Shown here piece by piece: positions 43,031-54,106 of a DNA stretch of 64,000 nucleotides. The stretch comes from Flammula alnicola (taxonomy: Eukaryota > Basidiomycota > Agaricomycetes > Agaricales > Strophariaceae). Numbering within the stretch: position 1 is the stretch's first letter; each line of letters begins with the position of its first letter. The notes beneath the pieces are model-generated. The model did no database searches. It was not told where the DNA came from and saw only the letters and a list, made by a program, of their open reading frames with translations. The stretch lies in the NCBI GenBank assembly GCA_015499995.1, contig JADNRV010000094.1:149918-213917 (forward strand), read 5' to 3'. A program made the position numbers and the translations under genes.

Positions 43031-43590
43031 TGGCGTTATCTTATCCGAAGATGAGCTTGCACTCGTACCTCGCACTTGCTCATTGCGGAGTATGGCTCCT
43101 GTGTCTGCTTTCATTCCAACGCCTTTTCCGTATGCCGCTCGTCTTGTATCTCGCCCGTGCAGCGTATGGAGTATAACTCCTACGTATGCGTTGACAAATC
43201 GTCTGCTCGATGAGCATCCTCGCTAGTATTTCCGTGAGTGTTTCGCACTTCTGCCCTGAGACTCGCTGAAAGTGCCACCTAGACCCACCCTGGATGAGAA
43301 TTCCCCATCTCTCCTCCATCAGATCTGGTGCAGCGCCTACCGCACTAGATCTGATAGAGGAGAAACCTGCCAACGCCTCATGCACCTCTGAGTTAACGCA
43401 TATGGAGCCCGATCGCATCACCCGCCATCCTTCCCATGCTTTGAGAGCAGTCCGTCGTCGGAGTTAGACGTTGCCTGTGCGGGCTGGGCTTGACGTTGGG
43501 GGTTCGTTGGTGCTACACATATGGTATGTGCTCATTTTCTCATGGAGACGAGCAGTGTTGCTCATCTATGTGTATCGTAGGTCTGGAACC
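43031..43590. other. Gene-free, weak palindromes
   Basis: No gene. One imperfect inverted repeat, ctcctccatcagatct / agatctgatagaggag, lies at about 43311-43362. Confidence 0.4.
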
Positions 43591-43596
43591 TCCCAT

Positions 43597-43660
43597 GTCC
43601 CATCCCCTCTACCTCTCGCTGGTGATGTCCCATCCCCTCTACCTCTCGCTGGTGATGTCG
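43597..43660. repeat. Exact ~32-bp tandem duplication
   Basis: tgtcccatcccctctacctc... followed by tcgctggtga, repeated twice head to tail. Confidence 0.85.
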
Positions 43661-44640
43661 AGCACGAACGGACATCGTGCTGGTCCGTACACCTGCCACG
43701 CGGCCTTCCAGACTACTGCCTCCGTCCCCTCACCTCCTACCTCCTCCGGCAGCCTCGAGCATGTACGAGCCCAACGCGGCCTCCACAACCGCCCCCGCGC
43801 CTCCTCTCGAGTTGCAATGAGCACGAACGTGCTTTGTGCTCGTTCTTGAGGCCGCCCTCGGCCTCCAAATCCACCGCCTCCATGTGCACCCTGCCTGTAC
43901 CCTCTCGAGCACGAAACAAGCATCGTGCCCATCAGTACAACCGTCTCCATCATGCCCGTTCATACCCCGCACATCTGTGACCACTGCCTGCCTCCTACCA
44001 CCCGCCTATCTCCTTTTCAGCGCCCTCCACGCAGCTTCCAAGTCCCCTGCCCCCTCTCGCCGCCTATCTACCCCGTCCCTGGCCACCGCGAGCACGAACA
44101 AGTGTCGTGCTGGTTCGTGCAGGCGTCCCGCAGCTGCATGCCCCCCCCCCCCCCCCCCCCTTCTCCATCTTCAAATGTCTCGCAGCCCGTCTCCGCCCAT
44201 GACAAGTATGAATGAGCTTCGTGCTCGTTCGTGCAGCGTCCCGCGGCGGCGTCTTCGTCTCCTCGTTCCATCTCGAAACCTCTTGCAACTCATTCGCCAC
44301 GTCTCGCACCCCGCCTGCTCTGTCTCTGGCTACCAAGGAGCACAAACGAATGTCATACTTGTTCATGTAGACACTCCGCGGCCTCGACTACCGCCACCTC
44401 TGTCCTGCCAACCTCGCCAGCAACCTCACGCGCGAACGAGCTTCGTGCTTTTTCCTGCACCTGCCTCACATCCTCCGTACTTCGAACTTTGTCGGCCTCC
44501 TCATGCACGAATGAGGTTCGTACTCGTTCATGCACCTGCCCCGCATTCTCCACAACCGTCGCCTTCCTCCGCACCTTGCTCGCCGGCTCACTCATGAACG
44601 AGCATGAAGCTCGTTCACCTAATTCCGCCATCCGCGCCTC
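43650..44640. repeat. Palindromic minisatellite, GAGCACGAACG type, left array
   Basis: About ten units of roughly 100 bp, each with an imperfect palindrome of the form cgagcacgaacgagcttcgtg then ctcgttcgtgcag. Examples are at ~43660, 43820, 43908, 44092, 44205, 44335, 44430, 44500 and 44590. The GC-rich spacers are unlike each other except for Ala/Pro/Ser-rich frames. Long frames on both strands here are a by-product of the composition. A C20 run lies at 44141-44160. Confidence 0.7.
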
Positions 44641-44869
44641 TGCGAGCCCTTAGCTCACCTTAGATAGAGTATATACATAGTAGTGTTTTCAATAAAAAAA
44701 TTATTCCCCTGCCGTACAACCGTCTGTTAGAGAGCTCGCACAGAGTGAGTAAAAGAAGTTGAGCGAGGACGTTCTATACTCGTTCTAACTCGAGTTCTGG
44801 ATAATCGAACATTAGGGTTGTACAAGATCAAGCAAACATAGACTACACTCGAATATTGCAGGTCATGCC

Positions 44870-45056
44870 ATACAAATCGAGTGAGCATGGAATGTGTTCG
44901 CGTACTGTGGAATGTGCCATACAATACCCGAACATAGACTGTGCTCGAACATTGTGGCACATGCTGTACACGCTCGAGCGAGCATGGACTACGCTCACGC
45001 GAGCACAGACTATGCTCAGATATTGTAGGACAACATGCACAGTACTACAGAGGATC
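44870..45056. repeat. Palindromic array, GAGCATAG type, degenerate
   Basis: Units like cgaacatagactgtgctcg and gagcacagactatgctc at ~46-55 bp spacing, with spacers containing gtggaatgtgccatacaata. Confidence 0.7.
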
Positions 45057-45321
45057 GCGAGGATATTCTATCCTCGCGTGGTCGTACTTGCAGACAGTAA
45101 GTACACCGTGAAAACGCGAGGATAGACTATCCTTGCGTGGTTGCACTGGCAGGCAGTACAACGTGAAAACGCGAGGATAGAATATCCTCGCGTGGTTGCA
45201 TGTGCTCACAGTGCATCGTGAAATGCGAGGATAGACCATCCTCGCATTATTGTGAGTGCAGACAGTGTGTGCGCAGTGCTGTGGATCTGCGTGGTGAAAG
45301 GCGAGCATGGTCTATGCTCGC
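45057..45321. repeat. Palindromic array, GCGAGGATA type, five units
   Basis: 21-bp palindromes at 45057, 45115, 45171 and 45225 (gcgaggata..tatcctcgc forms), plus gcgagcatggtctatgctcg at 45301. Spacing is 54-58 bp, then 76 bp. Confidence 0.85.
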
Positions 45322-45640
45322 AATTTCGGGGGCCTACATCACACCAAACTATGAAGTGAAATGATGGTTCAGGAGCCCAGGGTTAGGGCCGCCCTATCCT
45401 TATCCCTACCAATGGTACGGCGACTTAGCGATAGGAGATAAGATAACGGCTAGGGTTAGATAACGGTGATGGGCGCTAAATTAGGCGCCCGTCGGTCAGT
45501 GAGACAAAGGTTGGGAACTCGGAAAGCAATTATTTATACAGGTACTGTACTCTTCCGTTTCGTCACATTCAGCAACCTTAATGATACATATCCGTGAACT
45601 ATGACACAAATATGTCTATTAAATTTATTGTAAGCTGGGA
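45322..45640. repeat. Conserved block of the composite repeat, copy 1
   Basis: Shares with copies 2 and 3 the string of landmarks ggttcaggag, ccctatccctat, agataa, gatgggcgc...ggcgccc, ttatttatacaggtactg, cattcagcaacct and aatatgtctattaa, in the same order. Confidence 0.8.
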
Positions 45641-45780
45641 ATACGGAGGCGGAGCTGGCAGATGGGGTGGTATGTTCACTCTAACAAGCTCTAAGCATAT
45701 TCTTCATCGCGAGGAGGTACCAGAAGTGAATGAACACACACGAAGCTCGTTCGTGCGTCCGTCGTGGGCGAATCTAAGCG

Positions 45781-45842
45781 TGTCAAAGTGCGTTTCGGCG
45801 TTTGCCGAAGCGCCCATCAACCGTGTTCGCACGGTTTGTACA
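45781..45842. repeat. Double-hairpin motif, copy 1
   Basis: tttcggcgtttgccgaagcg followed by cccatcaaccgtgttcgcac ggtt: two adjacent stem-loops (tcggc/gccga and aaccgtg/cacggtt). Also at 47097 and 47962. Confidence 0.8.
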
Positions 45843-45861
45843 ACACACGTACCCACGTGAA

Positions 45862-46320
45862 CGAGCATAGTCTATGCTCGCGTACTGTGGCATGTGCCAT
45901 ACAATACTCGAGCGCAGACTGTGCTCGAATATTGTAGGATACACCCACTTGAACGAGCATAGACTATGCTCGCATTGTGAATGTGCCGTACAATACGCGA
46001 GCATACACCGTGCTCGAATATTGTTGGACACACGTGCACACTCTAACGGGCATAGACTATGCTCGCGTACTGTGGCATGTGCCGTACAATACTCGAGCAT
46101 AGACTGTGCTCGAATATTGTCGGACACACCATACAGTACTCGAGTGAGCATAGACTATGCTCGTGTACTGCGGGATGTACCATACAACACGCGAGCATAG
46201 ACTATGCCCGAAGATTGTAGGACGTGCCATACACATTCGAGTGAGCATAGACTACGCTCGAATGTGGCAGGGCATGCCGTACAATACTCAAGTGAGCATA
46301 TACTATGCTCGGATATTGTA
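45862..46320. repeat. Palindromic array, CGAGCATAG type, ~10 units
   Basis: Near-perfect 19-bp palindromes (cgagcatagactatgctcg and variants) at about 45862, 45908, 45954, 45998, 46047, 46094, 46145, 46191, 46243 and 46291, a period of ~46-50 bp. Spacers contain a second small inverted repeat, tggcatgtgcca. Confidence 0.85.
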
Positions 46321-46372
46321 GGACGACATGCACAGTACAACTGTGGTAGTTAGTACAGTACTACAGAGAATG

Positions 46373-46673
46373 ACGAGGATAGACTATCCTCGCATCATGT
46401 GTGTAGACAGTGTGTGCAGTGCTATATGCGAGGATGGTCCATCCTCGCGTGGATGTAGGCGCACACAGTGTGTCGTGAAATGCGAGCATAAGACCATCCT
46501 CGCATTAGTGTGAGTGCAGACGTGCAGACGGTGCATCGCGAAATGCGAGGATATTCCACGCTCGCGTGGATGTACGTGCACACAGTGTGTCGTGAAATGC
46601 GAGCATAGACCATCCTCGCATTACTGTGTGTGCAGACAGTGTGTCGTGAAACGCGAGGATGGTCTATCCTCGC
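46373..46673. repeat. Palindromic array, GCGAGGATA type, second array
   Basis: Palindromes at 46373, 46429, 46482, 46545, 46600 and 46653, spaced 53-63 bp, the same unit as at 45057-45321. Confidence 0.85.
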
Positions 46674-46985
46674 AATTTTGGAGGCCTACAACACGCCAAA
46701 TGGTGAAGCGAAAAGATGGTTCAGGAGTTTAGGGTCAGGGTGCCCCTATCCCTATCCCTAATGATGCGGTGAATTGGTAATAAGCGATAAGATACCGGTT
46801 AAGGAAAAATAACCGTGATGGGCGCTTAACTAGGCGCTCGTGGGTCAAGTGAGACAACGGATGAACGAAAAGTAATTATTTATACAGGTACTGACTCTTC
46901 CTTTTTGTCACATTCAGCAACCTCAATGATGCAGTTTCCATCCGTGAATTATTGGACAAAATATGTCTATTAAATGTATAGTAAC
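46674..46985. repeat. Conserved block, copy 2
   Basis: Same order of landmarks as copy 1, including ttatttatacaggtactgac and tggacaaaatatgtctatta. Confidence 0.8.
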
Positions 46986-47096
46986 TAACTAAGACTAATT
47001 TGAAAGCTTTCTTCCACCCTCTGATTCCTGGCAGATACACCGGTGCATGAATGAGGCTTTTTCATACTTGTGGTGGCTCAAGAGGAGGCGCGCGGA

Positions 47097-47160
47097 GGTG
47101 TCAAAGTGCGTCTCGGCATTTGCCGAAACACCCATCAACCGTGTGAACACGGTCGATGGA
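47097..47160. repeat. Double-hairpin motif, copy 2
   Basis: gtctcggcatttgccgaaac then acccatcaaccgtgtgaaca cggt. Confidence 0.8.
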
Positions 47161-47371
47161 GCATGGAATGTCCTCGCATAAGCGAGCACGGAACGTACTC
47201 GTCTACGCGAGGATGGAACGTACTCATCTACGTGATGATGTAATGTCCTCACGTAGGAGAGCGCGGATCGTACGTCCATACGTGAGGACAGAACACACTC
47301 ACCTCCATCCTCGCGTGAATGTGCATGCAGGCAGTGCATGGTGAAATGCGAGGATGGTCCATCCTCGTAAT
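47161..47371. repeat. Short degenerate palindrome array
   Basis: About five weak units (cgagcacggaacgtactcg, cgaggatggaacgtactc, gcgaggatggtccatcctcg). Confidence 0.6.
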
Positions 47372-47715
47372 GTCTGGAGTCTGCAATATACCGAAATGTG
47401 ATGCACTAGTGATACGGAAAATTAGCGATGAGCAATAAGATAATGGCTAAGAGAGGTAAAATCCCCGTGATGGGCGCCTAAACTGGGTGCGCGTGGTCAA
47501 GAGACAGGATAAATGAATCGAGGAACTCGGAAAACAGGTACTGACTCATTTTTTGTCGCGTTCAGCAACCTCAATGATATGGAATCTTCATTTGACGGCA
47601 ACTTTTCATCTAATAGCATGCTTTCTCTGTACTTCCTTGCTTATTCACTCCGGAGTTATTCAATTAATAGGGTAAACTACTGGACAAAATATGTCTATTA
47701 ACTGTATTACTAAGA
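47372..47715. repeat. Conserved block, copy 3
   Basis: Shares agcaataagataatggcta, gatgggcgcc, aacaggtactgactc, gttcagcaacctcaatgata and ctggacaaaatatgtctatt with the other copies; extra sequence at ~47580-47670. Confidence 0.75.
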
Positions 47716-47961
47716 CTAATTCCAAGAGGTTTTCGTGCTCGAAGCGGCCGCGGAGCCGAGGTGGTGCTGATGGAAGTTACATGGCAAATGCATGAACGAC
47801 CGTGGATGGGTAGCAGATGGAATGCATCCGTGCCCGAGGTGCTTTGTGGGGTCAATGCGATGGTTGCGCAGATGACTAGTCGACTTCACGAACATCTGTC
47901 AGGAGACGTGCCGCCGTGGACGGGGCGCAGCGTATGCACTGTCCTACGCAAGTCGATGCGC

Positions 47962-48030
47962 TCAGGCGTGGGGTCTGCGTCTCGGCGTTTGCCGAAACGC
48001 CCATCAACCGTGTTCACACGGTTGATGTTC
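47962..48030. repeat. Double-hairpin motif, copy 3
   Basis: gtctcggcgtttgccgaaac followed by gcccatcaaccgtgttcaca cggttgatg. Confidence 0.8.
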
Positions 48031-48409
48031 AGTGTTTCAACCATTATCTTATCACTCCCCTGCCATCGCAAACGGGGCTCTTTCACTCGCGGACGATGGA
48101 ACCGAGGGGTGGGACTAGAAGGGAAGACCCATGGAGTGGGAGATCCAACAGGTGCGTCATCCGACGCCCATTTGAACCCCCAACTAACGCACGGATTTCC
48201 CTTAGCCCAGCCTCCATCTCTCCCTCATCGCACGCTGTCGACGCGCCCTCCTCCACCCTCACACTTTGCAACATCCAACCTACGCTGCTGGCCACGCAAT
48301 GCATGGGGTACAACTCCTGCATCTGCAATAGACAACAACGGTTACTGTGTACACAGAGCACCCAAGGTCCACGACTGCCGCATCCCACCTCCCCGCCGGC
48401 ACCTCCTGC

Positions 48410-49060
48410 AGCAACGTCGAGCACGAACAAGGTTCGTCTTCGCTCGTACGGCCGCCGCACGACCTCCGTGGCTACGACAGCTGCCTCGCCGTGTCCACGG
48501 CCGCAGCTCCGTTGTTTCAACCTGCTGCCTCCGTTCCGGCAGAATCGAGCACGGAAGAGCTTCACGCCCGCTCGTGCAGCCACTTCGCCACATCCACGAC
48601 CGCGACATCCATCCTCTCTGACCCCAGCCTCCTCTGCAGCGACGTCGAGCTTCGTGCTCCCTCGTACAGCCTCCGCACGGCCTCCACGACCACGATAGCT
48701 GTCTATGACCCGCAACCTCCGTCCTCTCAGTCCGCTGCCTCCGCTCCAGCAACATCGAGCATGAACGAGCTTGCTGCTCGCTCCTGCGGCCACCTCGCTG
48801 CATCCACGACCGTCGCATCAATCCTCCCCGCCCCCAGCCTCCTGTGCGGTGACGTCGAGCACGAATGACCTTCGTGCTCGCTCCTGCAAGTGCTGCACGG
48901 CCTCCACGACCACGACAGCCGCTCCGATGTGTCAACCTCCATCCGCTGAACCCGCTGCCTCCGCTCCGGCGACATCGAGCATGAGCGAGCTTCACGCTCA
49001 CTCGTGCAGCCGCCTCGCCGCGTCCTTGGCTCCTCGTGTCCATCCTCTCCCTCTTTTCAC
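48410..49060. repeat. Palindromic minisatellite, GAGCACGAACG type, right array
   Basis: Six units of ~90-120 bp with cores near 48418, 48545, 48645, 48748, 48857 and 48976 (cgagcatgaacgagcttgct, cgagcacgaatgaccttcgt and similar), same orientation as the left array. Long overlapping frames on both strands are composition effects. Confidence 0.7.
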
Positions 49061-49841
49061 TGCATACAAGTTACCAGCCGTTAATATTCGCAACCGAACT
49101 TACTTTGCCGCTTCGACCAAGCATATTGTCATCGCCCCGTCGATTCAGAGGAGGACCTAGATATTCTATATTCTCAGTGGCTACGACACAGATTATGTGG
49201 TTGTCAATGTTTTGGCGTTGTTTGCTGCGGTCCTCCTTCCAGTCTTTTTTGATTGATAATCGACATTTCATCCTAGTATTCACAATAGTTACGCTTGAGT
49301 CATTGTACATTTAACGGCTGAAGCAGACTCAGTGTTGGCATACCCACATGTTTGCCCATGCCCCACGGTCATGGTGGTGGGATTTTCCAGGGTTTCAAGA
49401 ACAAACTTATATATCGAGTATTCATTTGTTCCGAAACACATCTCAGGGTAGAATCTGGTAGATGGAATTTGAAAATGAAAGGACGTTCTTGGGGGTAATA
49501 AATTAATAACCTGGCTGGAAGGGACCTAGCATTATTCTGCCTCAGCAGCGCCTGCCCTCGCCTTTCTCTGAAGGGCTGAGGATCCTTATCTCTTTGACGC
49601 CAGTACCTGTATACCTGCTTTCCGCGAAGTGGCAACTGCCATGCATTTCGTGATAGTTTGTACAGGAGTAAAACTGCGATGCGACGCTTCCGCCCTTGGT
49701 TCTACCAAACAGATCTCCTCCATCTCTCCCTCCCTTCTAGGCTCCCCCAAGCGAGAGACCAATCATAATCCAACCTATTGCGATGAGAGAAGAGCACTTC
49801 ATCATCCATCACCGCCTTCCGAAACCCATCTGAATGATGGG
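49061..49841. other. Gene-free flank, possible 3' exon of the MULE-disrupted gene
   Basis: No clear gene. An intron-like gtaggtatcac...caatag on the minus strand at about 49748-49890 suggests a last exon of the gene described at 49842-52759. Confidence 0.3.
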
Positions 49842-50119
49842 CTAATACAACACCGTTCTGAATTCAAATTGAGTGATACCTACGAAGCGGGTGTTACAAG
49901 CGTCAAGTGGAGTAGAAACAGAACTAAGCCCACCTTCCATCTCAAGAAGCTCCCTAGCAACAGCTTCGCGTTCTCCCTCTTCGAATTCGGGTATCAATTC
50001 AGGATCCATCCCTTTCCATCCAGAAAATGGCGCCGACTGTGTCATGACCATGTATTGCTTCCAGCTTTCGGGACCGAACATAAGAAAGCGAGCATGGTAT
50101 GGCTTTCCTTTAATCTTCT

Positions 50120-50296
50120 CAGGCTCCTAGAACCGGCACGCTCGTATCACTCGCAACTTCATCCTAATAGGTAGTAGGGACTTTTTATCTAATCTTATCA
50201 AAATTATCTTATCATATCAAAGTGTAAACAAGAGTAAATTCATCTAAGGTGGGTTGCGAGTGATAGAGCGGCTGGCAAACTTTGGATTCGGTGATC
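50120..50296. repeat. MULE left TIR
   Basis: Matches the reverse of 52354-52530. Contains its own subrepeat gttgcgagtgata / tatcactcgcaac at the two ends. Confidence 0.9.
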
Positions 50297-52353
50297 CAAA
50301 AGTGATCCCCGAGTCACATCAAGTCACACACGCTCCCAACAACCTCTCGTCGGCGGCATCCTGTAATATACCCATTCTTATAAACTCTTTCATGTTTTTA
50401 AGTATCAAGATATTTAATTTGTAGAAATTAGATGTTGGTTAGCCCAAACCGCATTTTTCTGCTCCCAAAACTAAATAAAAGCGGATTTATCCCTAATTTG
50501 CATACCCATCCATGCTCTCTGGCATAGAAGAATATGTTTCTTCAACTTCTGCATCAGTAAAATAACAATTTCCCTTTTACTCGCTTTTTACGCTTTCCAA
50601 AGCTTTGAAAGAGACAAAAGAGCAAAAGCGGTTGCCGCTTTTGAGAACGAAGCCCTTAGGCTTTCAAACCGCTTTCAAAGTGCTTTCAGAAGAGGAAACC
50701 ACTTTGCAAAGTGGCCAAACCGATACAGAGGCGACTTGCAAAGTGTTCCAAAAGCCTCTCTTAAAGTGTTTTCGAAGCATGCAAAGTAGTGAGAAAAACA
50801 TTTGTATTGCATAAAATATAAATGATAACAATCACACTACAGTACTACAACTACATAGCTAATCCTGGTCTTCAATGCTACCCTGTCCTCTCTTCAACCT
50901 CCTCTCCCAAACCCTCATCCCAAAAATGCCAACTTCGTCATCTGCCTCATCTCCTCATCCTCAATGTGGCTCGTCTCCAGCAATACACTCCCCCAGCTAT
51001 ACAGCACGTGCGCGAGCACCTAGTGCTGCTGCAGATGTAGCGCTGCTAGGTCCCCGTGCATGGGCGTGAATACAGTGCATTTGCACTGGCACCCGCACTG
51101 GCAAACCACAACTCGATACCACCTGTACCACCACCAGAGCTGGCAAAGGACGAGGGCAGGATGGCGACGGCGGCAAATGCGACACCTCGAACGTCCATTG
51201 TGTCTTTGGCGACTTGGACTCTCCTCCATTCAGCGCTGACTTGGACCCCCCCACTCAACGTCGAGGAGGCCTCCGAGCCGGCAAAGAGCAGCCGCTGCGC
51301 CATGAGCACAATGCGTTTGTCGTACATTAAACTCTGTAATCAAAGACGGAAGTGAGTTCAGGCATGTAGATGGACGCACTTCAACCACTTACAAGGTATT
51401 GCTATCCCCATTTTTAGTGATGAACAGGGAATTGAGTCAATTAACATGCACACCTTGAGCCGAGCCTGAACTTGCTACATCAGGTATCATCCTACCATCG
51501 AGAGAACACAGTCAGAGATGAAGAAGAATGTACGAGAGCAGGGGAGACGAGCTGGAGTGGGTACTTACATCTGTAGCCAGGTAGGTTGCAAGGAAACACT
51601 AATGTAAAATCATGAATGAAGCATAAGGATGGATAAGCAGCTAAACAAGAATTGGGAGCGGTCAACTGGGTGGAGGAGGTGTAAGAAGAGAGAAGGTTGC
51701 GATGCGGAATGAGATGGAATTTCGGGAAGTGGCGGCAACATCACGTGGTGTTGGAGTTTGAACGGCCTTTACGAAAAATCGTGTTACATCACTTGACGGT
51801 AGGTTGGCGCACTCATTGCTGACTCCACGCGGACAGAAGGATGAGAGCACAGAGGGTAAAGAATATCCACCTTCCATCGTTGTACACTAAATTTTACCAT
51901 TTCTACACTCTGCAAAATCTCAAAGTGGTGAAAGTGGCAAAAGCCTTGAAATCGATCAAAAGGGACGATCAAAGGTGCTGGGAAGCTCTGACAAAAGGTC
52001 TCTGAAAGCGAAAGCTGTGAAAAGCTTTTGAAAAGCATATGTTATTTTACTGATGTGTTCATAAATTTTATTCCTTTATTATTTATACCATTCTTTCGGC
52101 AGGTCAAAGACGCGAGAGAAGGAGAAGAACAAGGTTGGAGTGCAAGGAACTACACTGGGCAAAATCCAAAAATCCCAAAGTCATCCCTTGAAAACTCATA
52201 TGTGTCAAACTTTCAAAACAGTTGATGTGCAAGACAATCTCACAGCTGATAATTTGAGTTAATCTATGAGTGAATGTTGCAAGAATGAGAGGGCAAAGCA
52301 AGAGCAATCCGGAAAGCGTGACAACCTGAAGGGACTTTGTGCCTGGTTACCGA
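50297..52353. other. MULE interior, possible captured host sequence
   Basis: AT-rich with several intron-like segments on the minus strand (gtaagtaccc near 51570). A minus frame at 51327-51046 (MYDKRIVLMAQRLLFAGSEA...) could be a captured exon. No recognised domain. Confidence 0.3.
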
Positions 52354-52530
52354 GATCACCGAATCCAAAGTTTGCCAGCCACTCTATCACTCGCAACCCA
52401 CCTTAGATGAATTTACTCTTGTTTACACTTTGATATGATAAGATAATTTTGATAAGATTAGATAAAAAGTCCCTACTACCTATTAGGATGAAGTTGCGAG
52501 TGATACGAGCGTGCTGGTTCTAGGAGCCTG
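52354..52530. repeat. MULE right TIR
   Basis: See the left TIR. Confidence 0.9.
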
Positions 52531-52945
52531 TAATCTTCTGAAGAATGGCGCAAAGAGCCGCCATGGAATCGTTCCGTACTTCAGGATTCAGAGGTCTTTC
52601 CATGATGCGAGAGCCCCACGCGACGCAGGTGGCATTATCGATCACATAGCCACCCACGATCGAACGTCGAGGTGGATTCTGCCAAGATGGACCGCTAGGG
52701 TACGATGTTTGAGATTGTGCATTAGACGGCGGGTTAGAGGGCGAATCTTCCTGAAGCATGTTGAAGACAATTGTGTTGGAAGGTCACGATCGGTTCGTAT
52801 TCTAATTAGTACAACCAGAATTTGTAAATGTTTTGGTTCTTTCCCACGCCAACTGTTGAACGCCACAGCGAGAACATCAGGATTTCGATTAGCGCTTAGC
52901 ATTTTGATTACCTTTAGTCCCCTGTAGGCGTAGTTAGGTGGATTG

Positions 52946-53185
52946 CAACAATGGAGAACAACAAATCCATTCTCCTCTATCCATTGTACTGTTCAGAACA
53001 ACGCCTCATGGCCGCATGGGCGTAGCAAATCTGCGATTAGAAACGACGCGATAACGGAAAATAACAAATCCATCACCTTCTGTCTATTGTACTGTCCAGA
53101 ATGACGTCAGCTATAGAAACGACGCCAACAATTGAAGACAACAAATTCATTGTCCTCTGTCCATTTTACTGTTTAGAACAACGAA
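52946..53185. repeat. Degenerate tandem repeat x3
   Basis: Unit around acaacaaatccattctcctc, tatccattgtactgttcaga and acaacg, repeated at ~52950, ~53060 and ~53135. Upstream of, and in part overlapping, the promoter of the next gene. Confidence 0.7.
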
Positions 53186-53367
53186 GTCCAATCGTAATCC
53201 TTAACAGTGTGGCGCGCGGTAATTATAGCCAAGCCACGCCTCGTTCCACTTCTGCTTTAAAAAGACACCCGGTTTGGGTTCTGGTGCTAGTTGATCTCCT
53301 CCTCAGATTCTCCTCGCCAATTATCATCTTGCGGAAATCACTTTCCCCCGAACTCAATCACTGCTTA

Positions 53368-54106
53368 ATGGCTACACTCAATGCCGCGGTTACCCTTCCA
53401 AATCCACTTGTTCCTCAAAATTCGCCTACCAGGAATGCTCACATCGCCCAAATTGATCCTGGGGTTATCTACCTTCTTCGCACCACTATCGAGTCCAATA
53501 TACACTATGAAAGCCAGCTCCACGGGCCTGTTGGTGCATTCCTCGAGTCAATTTTTCCCCAGAGGAGGCGATTTATGAATATTGCTCAAGCTATACTGCG
53601 TGAGGTTGTAGATCCTGAAGATAGAGATGATGACCTTAGCAACATTTCGTTCGGGTCCACTGGGGGTGAGCATCGATCGAGGAACACCCGTAAGTAGCAC
53701 AGAAACTCTTATTTTCAATCCAACTTCCTAAATTTTACTATTTCCAGCTGGCCAGGAGAAGAACAAGTTATTGCCGGACTTCTTAACTGTGAAAGTAGTC
53801 CTCCGTCCACCGCGTCAACCCAGAGATTACAGAATTGTCACTGTTGTTGAGTTGAAACGCAATGACGAAGACCAAACAAATGCAGAAACGCAGATGGTTG
53901 CCTATATGGTCCGAGTCAACGAAATTGCAGCTCCAAACAATAGTTTTCGGGGGTTCCTCGTAATGGAAGATCATGTTCAAGTATATGGCTACACTGGTTA
54001 TGGCCCAAACCGATCAGTAGAGATGGTGGACGAGTACGACATGTTCGCACCAGGGAACCCATTTACAAGGGACCTTGCAGATATTGCAACTAATTACTGG
54101 AATTGA
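53368..54106 (+). CDS. PD-(D/E)XK nuclease-like small protein
   Basis: Two exons, 53368-53689 and 53748-54106, with a 58-bp intron; 226 aa. The start MATLNAAVTLPNPLVPQNSP is preferred over upstream frame, which is repeat sequence. The N-terminal half is helical (YLLRTTIESNIHYESQLHG, LESIFPQRRRFMNIAQAIL). The C-terminal half holds a candidate catalytic set: LLPDFLTVKVV (Asp), then TVVELKRNDED (E-x-K) and AETQMVAYMVRVNE, followed by VQVYGYTGYGPNRSVEM. This is the PD-(D/E)XK layout. Genes of this kind are multicopy in mushrooms; the role is unknown. The frame is intact. Confidence 0.6.

Larger units (their letters stand above)
50120..52530. mobile_element. Mutator-like element (TIR-MULE), non-autonomous, 2.4 kb
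   Basis: 177-bp terminal inverted repeats (50120-50296 and 52354-52530), starting caggctcctagaacc, with only two mismatches, both C/T type. They are flanked by the 9-bp direct duplication taatcttct (50111-50119 and 52531-52539). Long TIRs with 9-bp target duplications are the mark of Mutator-like elements. The interior has no transposase frame. Confidence 0.85.
49842..52759 (-). pseudogene. Unknown gene disrupted by a Mutator-like element
   Basis: The minus frame from MLQEDSPSNPPSNAQSQTSY (52759) reaches ...SMAALCAILQKI at the right edge of the inverted-repeat element and resumes on its left edge as KGKPYHARFLMFGPESWKQY, then MVMTQSAPFSGWKGMDPELI and a Glu-rich helix. One copy of the 9-bp duplication keeps the frame. 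The protein is not recognised. An empty-site reading frame across the insertion is good evidence for both the gene and the insertion. Confidence 0.5.

Noticed and set aside
43836..44653. Long Pro/Ser/Ala-rich frames as secreted or mucin-like proteins
   Set aside because: Frames are open on both strands because of the palindromic repeats; no start context or splice pattern.
44727..46340. Tandem-repeat protein (YCTAHxTVREHS units) on the minus strand
   Set aside because: Repeats are explained by the palindromic DNA units; the frame breaks between arrays.
45057..46673. CRISPR array
   Set aside because: Eukaryotic context, palindromes vary, spacers are themselves repeated, and there are no cas genes.
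48083..49043. Arg/Gly-rich minus-strand frames
   Set aside because: Mirror image of the repeat array; same reason.
50605..50814. Small basic ORF inside the MULE as transposase remnant
   Set aside because: Low-complexity Lys/Gln/Phe sequence with no MULE DDE or zinc-finger motif.
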